Positions 1 through 6,889 of a DNA stretch of 64,000 bases are shown here, piece by piece. A model generated the notes under the pieces. It saw only the letters and a list, made by a program, of their open reading frames with translations, did no database searches and was not told where the DNA came from. Position 1 is the stretch's first letter. Each line of letters opens with the position of its first letter. Source of the stretch: Defluviitaleaceae bacterium (GTDB lineage: Bacteria; Bacillota; Clostridia; Lachnospirales; UBA5962); NCBI GenBank assembly GCA_009779915.1, contig WRBA01000010.1:34236-98235 (forward strand), written 5' to 3'. The translations under genes and the position numbers were made by a program.

Positions 1-332
1 AGACTACGTCCTGCTACGGTTTCGGCAATAAAGAGGTTAGGGATTATAACAAAGCCTGCTATCATTGACAAAAGCCCTGCAAGAACAACAGAACCGTAAG
101 AAAGCCCTAAAGAAAGCCCTAAAAGCTTAGAAGCATGTTTGCCCATCCTTGTTATGGAAGGCGCGACAGATGCAACGATAATTAACGGTACGCCAAAGAA
201 AATGATTTGACCTGCAATATGCCGTACACTTCTAAGAGCGGTCATTAACCCTTCGTTAATATTAAGGCCTATTACAATACCTATTGCGATTGATACAAGA
301 AGAATAAAAGGTAAAGATTTAGAAAGTTTCAT
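1..332 (-). CDS. Dicarboxylate/amino acid:cation symporter (DAACS family), 5' part
   Basis: The first about 110 codons of a minus-strand gene run off the left edge. The start codon is the complement of 330-332, preceded on its strand by AGGTGA. The translation begins MKLSKSLPFILLVSIAIGIV, a typical first membrane helix, followed by a stretch containing GQIIFFGVPLIIVASVAP and ITRMGK. That pattern matches the second helix of Na+/H+-coupled glutamate, aspartate or dicarboxylate symporters (GltP/SstT type). A third hydrophobic segment follows (VVLAGLLSMIAGFVIIP). The protein should sit in the cytoplasmic membrane and import an acidic amino acid or dicarboxylate with cations. The substrate cannot be read from this fragment. 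The family call rests on motif similarity only. Confidence 0.75.
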   Translation of the reverse strand, partial: MKLSKSLPFILLVSIAIGIVIGLNINEGLMTALRSVRHIAGQIIFFGVPLIIVASVAPSITRMGKHASKLLGLSLGLSYGSVVLAGLLSMIAGFVIIPNLFIAETVAGRS

Positions 333-425
333 CAAAATATCACCTGCTATCAAAGTATTTTTTAATACTAATCCTTTAAGAAAATATAAGAAAAGCCTCC
401 TAAAAGTAGACCCTCCTCTCCCTAA

Positions 426-589
426 GAGCATATTTAGTATCTCCATTACGATGTTCTTTTGAGAAATTTTCCACCATACTTTGTCAGTGCCTCCTAGCAG
501 AATATCTTCGATTATGTGTCGTCGGCACTTACGCGCCTGGCAAAAAAATTCTTCAAAAGCCCTTCGTAAGCGAGATACTAAACAGGCTC
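426..589. mobile_element. MITE-like element, copy 1 (GAGCCTGTTTAG family)
   Basis: A 164-bp non-coding element. The right terminus GAGATACTAAACAGGCTC (572-589) is the inverted complement of the left terminus GAGCATATTTAGTATCTC (426-443), with a few left-end mismatches. The flanks are TAA and TTA. The interior is clearly homologous, in reverse orientation, to the 284-bp element at 11289-11572: it shares the outer about 60 bp on each side and the segment ATATCTTCGATTATGTGTCG, but lacks the hairpin-rich middle. No transposase frame is present, so it would need mobilising in trans. An open frame crossing it (481-714) is a by-product. Nothing else is seen between 333 and 754. Confidence 0.75.
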
Positions 590-754
590 TTAGTGTCTAT
601 GAATACAAACTCCGGAAAGCCAACCTTAAAGTTCTTAAGGGAATCTTAACATATCATAATATGCCTGTCAATAATGCAAATTTTTTGTTTGCAAGAAGCT
701 TCTACTTAGCTTAAAATATGTGTATGCACAAAATTCTAATTATAGGAGGGCGAT

Positions 755-1738
755 ATGAAATTTATTGATATGCACTGCGATACCCTTATGCAGGCGATAA
801 AAGGTGATGTTTTAGACTTATGCGAAATACAAGATTCTATGCTGGATATTAAGAGAATGAAAAAAGGTGGGGCGAGTACGGAGTTTTTCGCTATATTTTT
901 CCCGCCTCAAAAAGAAAGCGGGCTTATTGAACTTGAAGGGAAGAGCTTTAGCGATGAGGAGTATTTTGACTTGCTTTACAAATGCTATAAAAACACTATG
1001 TCAAATTGCGGTGATCTTATAGCACAAGCAATGAATGCCGCTGATATCATTAAAAATGAATCTCAAGGAAAAATGAGCGGTATACTTACTTTTGAAGATG
1101 GGCGTATGGTAGATGGCAGCCTTAATAAAATGAAGAAATACTATGATATGGGTATAAGGCTGATCTCCCTGACTTGGAATGGGGAAAACTGCTTTGGCTA
1201 TCCCTGCTCAAAAGATGCTGACGCTATGAGCCTTGGGCTTAAACCTTTTGGTAAAGAAGCGGTAGAATATATGAATGAGCTTGGTATACTTATTGACGTA
1301 TCCCATTTATCCGACGGCGGATTTTGGGATGTAGTAGAGATAAGTAAAAAGCCTTTCACTGCCTCTCACTCCAATTGCAGAAGCTTAAGTCCTCACCAGA
1401 GAAATCTTACTGATGAGATGATTAAGAAAATGGCTGAAAAAGGTGGTGCTGCAGGGATAAACTTCGCGCCGGCATTCCTTAATGCGGACACTGCTGTAAG
1501 AGACAGTACCTTGGAGCTTTTAAGCCTTCATCTAAGAAAAATGATAGATGTAGGAGGAGAGGATTTCCCTGCTCTTGGCAGCGATTTAGATGGAATAACA
1601 GGGAATTTGGAGGTAGGATGTATTTCTAAAATGAGCATGATTTTTGATAGATTAAAAACAGATGGGGTAAGTGAAAGAGTTATTGAGAAAATTGCTTATG
1701 CAAATGCTTTTAGGGTTATTAAGGAGACTTTGAGGTAG
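755..1738 (+). CDS. Membrane dipeptidase family protein (peptidase M19)
   Basis: This 327-residue protein belongs to the renal dipeptidase (M19) family of zinc-dependent amidohydrolases, which hydrolyse dipeptides including those with a D-residue. The metal motif HxD is at residues 7-9 (DMHCDT). The bridging Glu lies in LTFEDG. The downstream metal and substrate histidines lie in DVSHLSDGGFWD and ASHSNCR. An Asp-rich LGSDLDG motif follows near residue 280. There is no signal peptide, so the enzyme is probably cytoplasmic. The start ATG has a good GGAGGG site. The gene stands alone between a MITE and the ylxM promoter. Its natural substrate is not evident from context. Confidence 0.9.
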   Translation: MKFIDMHCDTLMQAIKGDVLDLCEIQDSMLDIKRMKKGGASTEFFAIFFPPQKESGLIELEGKSFSDEEYFDLLYKCYKNTMSNCGDLIAQAMNAADIIKNESQGKMSGILTFEDGRMVDGSLNKMKKYYDMGIRLISLTWNGENCFGYPCSKDADAMSLGLKPFGKEAVEYMNELGILIDVSHLSDGGFWDVVEISKKPFTASHSNCRSLSPHQRNLTDEMIKKMAEKGGAAGINFAPAFLNADTAVRDSTLELLSLHLRKMIDVGGEDFPALGSDLDGITGNLEVGCISKMSMIFDRLKTDGVSERVIEKIAYANAFRVIKETLR

Positions 1739-1793
1739 ATTAATGAAGGACAACGCTTCATGCGTTTGCCCTGAACTAAAATCATAAAAGCTA

Positions 1794-1822
1794 TTGACAT
1801 ATACATAAATTACCTATATAAT
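1794..1822 (+). promoter_or_regulatory. Sigma-70 promoter of the ylxM-ffh-rpsP operon
   Basis: A consensus TTGACA (1794-1799) is followed after exactly 17 bp by a consensus TATAAT (1817-1822), upstream of ylxM. Expected initiation is around 1828-1830, which places the perfect stem-loop at 1828-1861 at the very 5' end of the transcript. The rest of the 1739-1881 gap holds only a small imperfect hairpin (GCTTCATGC-like, 1754-1764) related to the repeats at 32456 and 62517. Confidence 0.85.
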
Positions 1823-1827
1823 GTGAT

Positions 1828-1861
1828 TTAGGCTATCAAGGATTTTACCTTGATAGCCTAA
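1828..1861 (+). promoter_or_regulatory. Perfect 14-bp stem-loop at the start of the ylxM-ffh transcript
   Basis: TTAGGCTATCAAGG (1828-1841) and CCTTGATAGCCTAA (1848-1861) are perfect inverted complements separated by ATTTTA. No T-tract follows, so it is unlikely to be a terminator. It lies right at the predicted transcription start. It could be a 5' stabilising hairpin or a DNA operator for a dimeric repressor; the sequence alone does not decide. Confidence 0.7.
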
Positions 1862-1881
1862 ATGCTGCTTAAGGAAAAGAT

Positions 1882-2205
1882 ATGGATGATTTTTTATATA
1901 AATCTCTTTTATATGACTATTACAACGGTCTTTTAACAGATAAACAGCGGGAAATTTACGCTATGTATTATCATAATGATATGTCATTGTCAGAGATTGC
2001 GGAAAACTCGGATACGACTCCCCAAGCCGTTTCAGATATGCTTAAGAGGGTCAATAAGCTTCTTGTTAAATACGAGGATAACTTAAAGCTGGTCGAAAAT
2101 AGGCTTATTATAAAAGAAAAGCTTGAAGCGGCAGCGGAGCTTTTGGAAACGGGTAACGCCGATAAAATAAAAGAAATTTTAGAGTCAATATTGGATTCTA
2201 TATAG
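1882..2205 (+). CDS. ylxM: YlxM/p13-like putative DNA-binding protein (UPF0122)
   Basis: This 107-residue protein lies directly upstream of ffh, where YlxM is found in Firmicutes. Residues about 20-62 form a sigma-70 region-4-like helix-turn-helix (LTDKQREIYAMYYHND, then MSLSEIAENSDTTPQAVSDM). The C-terminal half is a charged helix. In streptococci YlxM modulates SRP-FtsY GTPase activity, so a role in the signal recognition particle pathway is the usual inference; DNA binding has not been proved for the family. It is 12 bp from ffh and shares its promoter. Confidence 0.85.
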   Translation: MDDFLYKSLLYDYYNGLLTDKQREIYAMYYHNDMSLSEIAENSDTTPQAVSDMLKRVNKLLVKYEDNLKLVENRLIIKEKLEAAAELLETGNADKIKEILESILDSI

Positions 2206-2217
2206 AGGAGGTGCGCC

Positions 2218-3552
2218 GTGGCTTTTGAAAATCTTTCTAACAAATTACAGGATGTTTTTAAGCAGCTTAGGGGCAAGGGCAAGCTGTCGGAAAAAGATGT
2301 TAAAGATGCTATGCGTGAGGTGCGCCTTGCCCTTTTAGAGGCTGATGTTAATTTTAAAATTGTTAAAGAGTTTGTAAATAATGTTACGGAAAAAGCCATA
2401 GGCGCGGATGTGCTAAACAGCTTAACCCCCGGTCAGCAAATTATAAAAATAGTTAATGATGAACTTGTGGAGCTTATGGGTTCTACCAACAGCCAGCTTA
2501 CTTACTCAAACAAGCCTCCTACAATCTTTATGATGGTAGGGCTTCAAGGCGCAGGTAAAACCACTACAATCGGCAAGCTTGGAGGGCATATAAGAAAACA
2601 GGGCAGGCATCCTATGTTTGTGGCCTGTGATATTTACCGTCCTGCCGCTATAAAACAGCTTGAAGTGGTAGGTAAAACTTATAATATCCCTGTGTTTTCA
2701 ATGGGCGATAAAGTAAGCCCTGTGGAAATTGCCCTTAAATCCATCGAAAACGCTAAAGAAAACAATTTAGATGTAATTATAATAGACACTGCCGGCCGCC
2801 TTCATATAGATGAAGAACTTATGAATGAGCTTGAAGACATAAAAAAAGCCGTAAGACCTCAGGAGATACTTCTAGTGGTTGATGCTATGACAGGGCAGGA
2901 TGCGGTAAATGTTGCCGAAGGATTTAATGAACGTCTTGGCATTGACGGTATAGTTATGACTAAGCTTGACGGTGACTCCAGAGGGGGGGCTGCTCTTTCT
3001 GTTCGTAATGTAACCGGGCGCCCTATTAAATTTGTAGGTATGGGCGAAAAAATGGAGGATTTGGAAGCATTTCATCCTGACAGAATGGCGTCTCGTATAC
3101 TTGGTATGGGGGATGTACTTAGCCTTATTGAAAAAGCTCAGGCAAACTTTGACGAGGAAGAGGCTAAGGCATTAGAAGCCAAAATGCGTACCATGGATTT
3201 TAATCTGGAGGACTTTTATTCTCAGCTTCAGCAGGTTAAAAAAATGGGACCGCTTAAAAATATACTGGGCATGATTCCGGGCATAGGCAGCCAACTTGAT
3301 AATGTGGATATAGATGATAAAGCAATGGTTCATATTGAGGCAATAATACAGTCCATGACACCTCATGAAAGAAGAAATCCGGATGTGTTAAACGGCTCGA
3401 GGAAAAAGCGTATAGCGGGGGGGTCAGGCCGCACCGTACAGGAGATAAACAGCCTTCTTAAACGCTTTGAAGAAATGAAAAAAATGATGAAACAGATGCA
3501 GAATATGTCGAGGGGCAAGAAAGGTAAGATGAATCTACCTTTCCTTAAATAG
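2218..3552 (+). CDS. ffh: Signal recognition particle protein Ffh (SRP54)
   Basis: This 444-residue GTPase of the signal recognition particle binds 4.5S RNA and the signal sequences of nascent membrane proteins and delivers them to FtsY. The N domain covers residues 1-90. The G domain starts with the P-loop GLQGAGKTT at 108-116 and continues through DTAGR and TKLDGD. The M domain begins near 300 and ends in a Met-rich helix ([10 protein letters not shown]). The start is GTG, preceded by GAGGAGGTG. Length and domain order are typical. It is co-transcribed with ylxM and followed closely by rpsP. Confidence 0.97.
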   Translation: MAFENLSNKLQDVFKQLRGKGKLSEKDVKDAMREVRLALLEADVNFKIVKEFVNNVTEKAIGADVLNSLTPGQQIIKIVNDELVELMGSTNSQLTYSNKPPTIFMMVGLQGAGKTTTIGKLGGHIRKQGRHPMFVACDIYRPAAIKQLEVVGKTYNIPVFSMGDKVSPVEIALKSIENAKENNLDVIIIDTAGRLHIDEELMNELEDIKKAVRPQEILLVVDAMTGQDAVNVAEGFNERLGIDGIVMTKLDGDSRGGAALSVRNVTGRPIKFVGMGEKMEDLEAFHPDRMASRILGMGDVLSLIEKAQANFDEEEAKALEAKMRTMDFNLEDFYSQLQQVKKMGPLKNILGMIPGIGSQLDNVDIDDKAMVHIEAIIQSMTPHERRNPDVLNGSRKKRIAGGSGRTVQEINSLLKRFEEMKKMMKQMQNMSRGKKGKMNLPFLK

Positions 3553-3596
3553 ATTATAACCCTAATAAAATAATGAACCAGGAGGTGAAAAGAGCA

Positions 3597-3836
3597 ATGG
3601 TAAAAATCAGACTTAAAAGAATGGGTGCTAAAAAAGCTCCGTATTATAGAGTGGTTGTAGCTGACTCAAGAGGTCCGCGTGACGGCAAAAGTATTGATGA
3701 AATCGGTCATTATGACCCAACAAAAAATCCGGCTGATGTAGCGATTGATGTTGAAAAAGCCAAAAAATGGATATCAAACGGCGCGCAGCCTACTGATACA
3801 GTAAGGGCACTCCTTAAAAAAGCGGGTGCGCTTTAG
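3597..3836 (+). CDS. rpsP: 30S ribosomal protein bS16
   Basis: This 79-residue protein begins [18 protein letters not shown], the conserved N-terminus of bS16. It contains the typical [10 protein letters not shown] loop and EIGHYDP motif. It assembles early into the 30S subunit 5' domain. The ATG at 3597 is chosen over an in-frame upstream ATG (3573) because the AGGAGGTG site lies between the two. It is part of the ffh-rpsP-(beta-lactamase-like)-khpA-rimM-trmD run. Confidence 0.97.
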   Translation: MVKIRLKRMGAKKAPYYRVVVADSRGPRDGKSIDEIGHYDPTKNPADVAIDVEKAKKWISNGAQPTDTVRALLKKAGAL

Positions 3837-3837
3837 G

Positions 3838-3900
3838 GCAGGCAGGCTTCTGGCTGAAGCCGGAACCGGCTCTGTGAGCTGTCTGCTAATGCGGGTTTGA
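3838..3900 (+). repeat. Degenerate hairpin repeat (relative of the 45.3-45.4 kb unit)
   Basis: The short gap after rpsP holds three adjacent hairpin motifs: GGCTTCTGGCTGAAGCC, CCGGCTCTGTGAGCTG and a CTGCTAATGCGGG stretch. They appear in the same order as the motifs CCGGCTAAAGCCGG, CGAGCCTTGCGGCTCG and CCGCTATTGCGG near 45345-45410. I read it as an old, diverged copy of that repeat. It separates rpsP from the inserted lipoprotein gene and may affect read-through between them. Confidence 0.5.
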
Positions 3901-3912
3901 AAGTGGTGGGTA

Positions 3913-5043
3913 ATGAAAGCGGGAAATGCTTTTATATCGATTTTTCTTGTTGTTTTACTTATCCTTGGTATGCTTGCAGGGTGCGGAGGGGCTATGGAAA
4001 CTCTTTCCGGACCTGCAGCGATTATAGTCCCGGTTTCTGAGCCTGGGTTAAACCGCGAAGAGCTGCTTTCTATACTTCACCAACGTATGGAGGAGTTTTT
4101 TGTCCAAAGGGGTGGTTTTTCAGGAGTGGTGCTTGCTATGCAAGGAGGCGAAGTGATACTTAGCGAAACTTTTGGCATGGCAAACCCTGATTTGGGGACT
4201 TATAACACCCTTGATACGCCATTTACTATCGGATTTATCACCCAAATATTTACCGGCGCGGCTGTTTTGATGCTGGAAATGGAGGGTAAGCTGGATACAA
4301 CAGATACTCTTGATAATTTCTTTTCAGGTCACAACAGGTTAAGTGATATTACAGTGGCGGATTTACTTGCCATGGACGGTGGTTTTGGCGGATCGACCCC
4401 TCTTGCATCTGTTTTTATATCCGAACCTGATGAAATAAGGGAAATGACTCCGCTGGAGCTTGAACCTTATGTTATATCGCGCCTAAACTGGCAAGAAGCT
4501 GTGCCTAACAATTTGGATTATTGGGTTTTAGGGCGCATTATTGAGCAGGTATCAGGTATTAGTTATGAAGAGTTCATAAAAACAAGGATATTTGACCATT
4601 TGGGTATGGAAAATTCCGGAGTTGCGGATATACATGGGGTGGCAGCACCTCTTGGTATTCCTATACGGTTTTTTGAGGCATATTCAAATATAATGAATTC
4701 TGGGGCTTTTCCGTTTTTTTTGTATTATTCTTCAAGTGGTCTTATGTCAAGTGCCAATGACTTAAATATTTATTTGGATGCTTTTTTTGGCGGTGAGCTG
4801 TTTCCTGAGTATATGTTGGAGCAAATCCAAAAAGGAGACTATAATTACGGCTGGATATTTCATGAGAGCGGTGGGTGGTATATGTTAGGGCAGTCTTTTG
4901 GCAGCTCTGTCATTATATATCATCCTAAAAACAATACGAGTATTATTGTATTGTCAAATCTTTTTACAGGTAATAGGGAAGCTGAGATTTTAGGCAGTTT
5001 AATGGCTGAAATACTAATCGGCACTCCAATTTTTTTTAACTAA
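3913..5043 (+). CDS. Beta-lactamase-fold lipoprotein lacking the catalytic Ser-Lys-Tyr residues
   Basis: This 376-residue protein has a lipoprotein signal (hydrophobic 8-20, lipobox LAGC with Cys24). It then has a serine beta-lactamase/class C-like domain, recognisable by GGFSGVVLAMQGGEVI, FTGAAVLMLEMEGKL, YEEFIKTRIFDHLGM and IIVLSN. The nucleophile motif SxxK is replaced by FITQ at 108-111. The YxN tyrosine region reads PNN, and the H/KTG strand region reads LGQSFG. If the alignment is right it is a surface pseudoenzyme, perhaps binding peptide or cell-wall ligands. Its position between rpsP and khpA, where other Firmicutes usually have nothing, suggests insertion into the operon. The frame is intact, so it is unlikely to be a pseudogene. 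Confidence 0.7.
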   Translation: MKAGNAFISIFLVVLLILGMLAGCGGAMETLSGPAAIIVPVSEPGLNREELLSILHQRMEEFFVQRGGFSGVVLAMQGGEVILSETFGMANPDLGTYNTLDTPFTIGFITQIFTGAAVLMLEMEGKLDTTDTLDNFFSGHNRLSDITVADLLAMDGGFGGSTPLASVFISEPDEIREMTPLELEPYVISRLNWQEAVPNNLDYWVLGRIIEQVSGISYEEFIKTRIFDHLGMENSGVADIHGVAAPLGIPIRFFEAYSNIMNSGAFPFFLYYSSSGLMSSANDLNIYLDAFFGGELFPEYMLEQIQKGDYNYGWIFHESGGWYMLGQSFGSSVIIYHPKNNTSIIVLSNLFTGNREAEILGSLMAEILIGTPIFFN

Positions 5044-5084
5044 ACACGATATTTTACCTTTCTCAGAAAGGAATGGTTTTAATT

Positions 5085-5315
5085 ATGAAAGAATTACTTG
5101 AACTTATTGCCAAAAACCTTGTGGACAACCCTGACGCGGTTGTTGTAACAGAAACCGAAAACGACCGCGGCACTATTTTAGAGCTTCGCGTGGCGGCAGA
5201 GGATATGGGCAAGGTAATAGGCAAACAAGGCAGAATAGCAAAAGCTATAAGAACCGTTATAAAAGCGGGGGCAATCCATAATGATAAAAGAGTAACTGTT
5301 GAGATTATACAGTAG
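5085..5315 (+). CDS. khpA: KH-domain RNA-binding protein KhpA (YlqC)
   Basis: This 76-residue single-KH-domain protein begins MKELLELIAKNLVDNPD and has the RNA-binding GxxG loop in GKVIGKQGRIAKAI. KhpA proteins bind small and messenger RNAs, often with KhpB/Jag, and affect cell division and elongation in streptococci. The start at 5085 matches the family start. The in-frame ATG at 5073 sits directly on the AAAGGA site and is too close to use it. It is followed by a small GC hairpin and then rimM, its usual neighbour. Confidence 0.93.
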   Translation: MKELLELIAKNLVDNPDAVVVTETENDRGTILELRVAAEDMGKVIGKQGRIAKAIRTVIKAGAIHNDKRVTVEIIQ

Positions 5316-5319
5316 CATG

Positions 5320-5340
5320 AGTCCGCCCTTAGGGCGGGCT
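5320..5340 (+). terminator. Short GC-rich hairpin between khpA and rimM
   Basis: AGTCCGCCC and GGGCGGGCT flank a TTA loop, giving a strong stem with one mismatch. The following bases (TATGTTTTAT) are only moderately T-rich. It may attenuate rather than stop transcription into rimM-trmD. Confidence 0.5.
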
Positions 5341-5395
5341 TATGTTTTATAAGGGTTAAGGTAAAAAATGTCTTAATTCACTATATGGAGGCAAT

Positions 5396-5893
5396 ATGAG
5401 GTACTTTGATGTAGGTAAAATAGTAAACACTCACGGGATAAGAGGGCTTGTTAAGGTTGTATCCCAATCTGATGACCCGGATAAATTCTTCAAGCTTAAA
5501 TCAGTTATCATTGATGGAAAAGATGTTGAGGTAGAGCAGGCTTCTACCAACAAGCAGTTTGTACTCCTTAAATTAAAAGGCATCGATGATATGAACGCCG
5601 CTGAGGCACTTAAAGGAAAAACCCTTAAAGTACCCGAATCGGATGCCTTAAAACTTGCCGAAGGTGAATACTTTATCAGAGATATATATGATATGGAAGT
5701 TTATGAGGAAAATGGGGAGTTTTTAGGTACAATTGATGATATAATATTTACAGGTGCTAATGATGTGTATGTAGTTAAAAAAGAGGGCACTAAAGATTTG
5801 CTTATCCCGGCTATAAAAAGCTGTATTTTAAATGTTAATATGCCTGAAAAACGTATGACAGTCTATTTATTGGAAGGGCTTAGAGACTTATGA
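5396..5893 (+). CDS. rimM: Ribosome maturation factor RimM
   Basis: This 165-residue protein has an N-terminal beta-barrel (VGKIVNTHGIRGLVKV, residues 6-22), the family signature, and a C-terminal PRC-barrel (IRDIYDMEVY ... LLIPAIKSCI). RimM binds uS19 and assists maturation of the 30S head. Its last codons overlap the trmD start (ATGA), indicating translational coupling. Length is normal. Confidence 0.95.
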   Translation: MRYFDVGKIVNTHGIRGLVKVVSQSDDPDKFFKLKSVIIDGKDVEVEQASTNKQFVLLKLKGIDDMNAAEALKGKTLKVPESDALKLAEGEYFIRDIYDMEVYEENGEFLGTIDDIIFTGANDVYVVKKEGTKDLLIPAIKSCILNVNMPEKRMTVYLLEGLRDL

Positions 5894-6561
5894 GATTTTA
5901 TGTACTTACCCTTTTTCCACAGGTTCTTCATGGGGCTTTGGATCATAGTATAACAAAAAGAGCCCAGGAGCAGGGGCTTGTAAGTATAAATTGTATTGAT
6001 ATACGAGACTTTTCAGGGAATAAGCATAGGAGAGTTGACGATTATCCATATGGCGGCGGAGCAGGGCTTGTTATGCGCCCTGAGCCTGTTTATGACTCCT
6101 ATATGTCCATAAAAGATAGATTAAAGCCCTCCGCAAAGGTAGTGTTTTTGACCCCTTCCGGGCGCAAATTCTCTCAAAAGGAGGCGGAAGAGTTTGCTAA
6201 AGAGGATGACTTAGTCCTAATTTGCGGGCATTATGAAGGTATAGACCAACGGGTGATTGATGAGATTGTAACAGATGAAATATCAATAGGCGATTATATA
6301 TTAACCGGCGGTGAAATTGCCGCAATTGTGCTTATTGACGCGGTTTCAAGACTTATACCCGGCGTTTTAGGGGCGGATGAATCTCTTGCTTTTGAAAGCT
6401 TTACGGATAACCTTTTGGAATACCCACAATATACACGCCCACAGGAGTTTAGGGGTCGTGCCGTGCCGGAGGTTCTTCTAAGCGGCAACCATAAGGAAAT
6501 TGAAAAGTGGAGACACGAGAGGGCTTTGGAGATAACGAAGCTTAAGCGACCGGATTTGTAA
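5890..6561 (+). CDS. trmD: tRNA (guanine-37-N1)-methyltransferase TrmD
   Basis: This 223-residue SPOUT-fold enzyme methylates G37 of tRNAs with SAM, preventing frameshifting. Visible motifs are DYPYGGGAGLVMRPEP, the knot segment LICGHYEGIDQRV, and SIGDYILTGGE. It starts inside the rimM stop codon (ATGA overlap). In most Firmicutes rplS follows; here it does not, and a long stem-loop and an unrelated small membrane gene follow instead. The last bases including the TAA stop form the left arm of that stem-loop. Confidence 0.95.
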   Translation: MRFYVLTLFPQVLHGALDHSITKRAQEQGLVSINCIDIRDFSGNKHRRVDDYPYGGGAGLVMRPEPVYDSYMSIKDRLKPSAKVVFLTPSGRKFSQKEAEEFAKEDDLVLICGHYEGIDQRVIDEIVTDEISIGDYILTGGEIAAIVLIDAVSRLIPGVLGADESLAFESFTDNLLEYPQYTRPQEFRGRAVPEVLLSGNHKEIEKWRHERALEITKLKRPDL

Positions 6562-6647
6562 GACGATTTATAAAGATACAAGCAGAAGCTTAACTGCAGG
6601 AAAGTCTCAACTTGAAACTTCTGCGTTTATGAAATAAATCGTCTTAC
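6558..6647 (+). promoter_or_regulatory. Long stem-loop overlapping the trmD stop and preceding a small membrane gene
   Basis: GTAAGACGATTTAT (6558-6571) and ATAAATCGTCTTAC (6634-6647) are perfect 14-bp inverted complements. Inside, GCAGAAG and CTTCTGC make a second stem, leaving a loop of about 30 nt. The Shine-Dalgarno site of the small gene at 6665 follows 6 nt after the outer stem. It is not a canonical terminator because no T-tract follows. I do not recognise it as a known riboswitch. It could be a palindromic insertion or a structured leader. Confidence 0.6.
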
Positions 6648-6664
6648 TTGGCAGGAGGAGATGT

Positions 6665-6814
6665 ATGAAGATAAGTCTCGGATATTATGCGAAAGAATCA
6701 GCCAAAGCGGTTATCTTTCTTGTTGTAGTTGCCTTATTAGGGTGGGGATTATGGACGCTGGTTTTATTTGTGCTGGTCATCCTGCCTCGTTGGTTAAGCG
6801 GCGGGTTCTCGTAA
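6665..6814 (+). CDS. Small single-pass membrane protein, 49 aa
   Basis: An ATG at 6665 lies 6 nt after a GGAGG site and opens a 49-codon frame. It begins MKISLGYYAKESAKAVIF and runs through a hydrophobic helix (VIFLVVVALLGWGLWTLVLF, about residues 16-35), ending PRWLSGGFS. The short amphipathic N-terminus followed by one Trp-rich helix suggests a membrane-inserted small protein. An overlapping longer frame from 6661 encodes an improbable Cys-rich peptide and is rejected. I recognise no family. It lies between a long stem-loop and pepD. Confidence 0.6.
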   Translation: MKISLGYYAKESAKAVIFLVVVALLGWGLWTLVLFVLVILPRWLSGGFS

Positions 6815-6889
6815 GAGAACTTAATAATACGAATAAGACTTTTACGGTAGGATACTTATTGAGATAAAATATTAAAAGGAGGCAAAACA

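Noticed and set aside
481..714. Open frame of 77 codons near the left end
   Set aside because: It lies almost wholly inside MITE copy 1, has no ribosome site, and its composition reflects the repeat.
6661..6867. 68-codon frame after trmD
   Set aside because: Its ATG directly abuts the ribosome site and its product is an unlikely mix. The overlapping 49-codon frame from 6665 has ideal spacing and a clear membrane helix.
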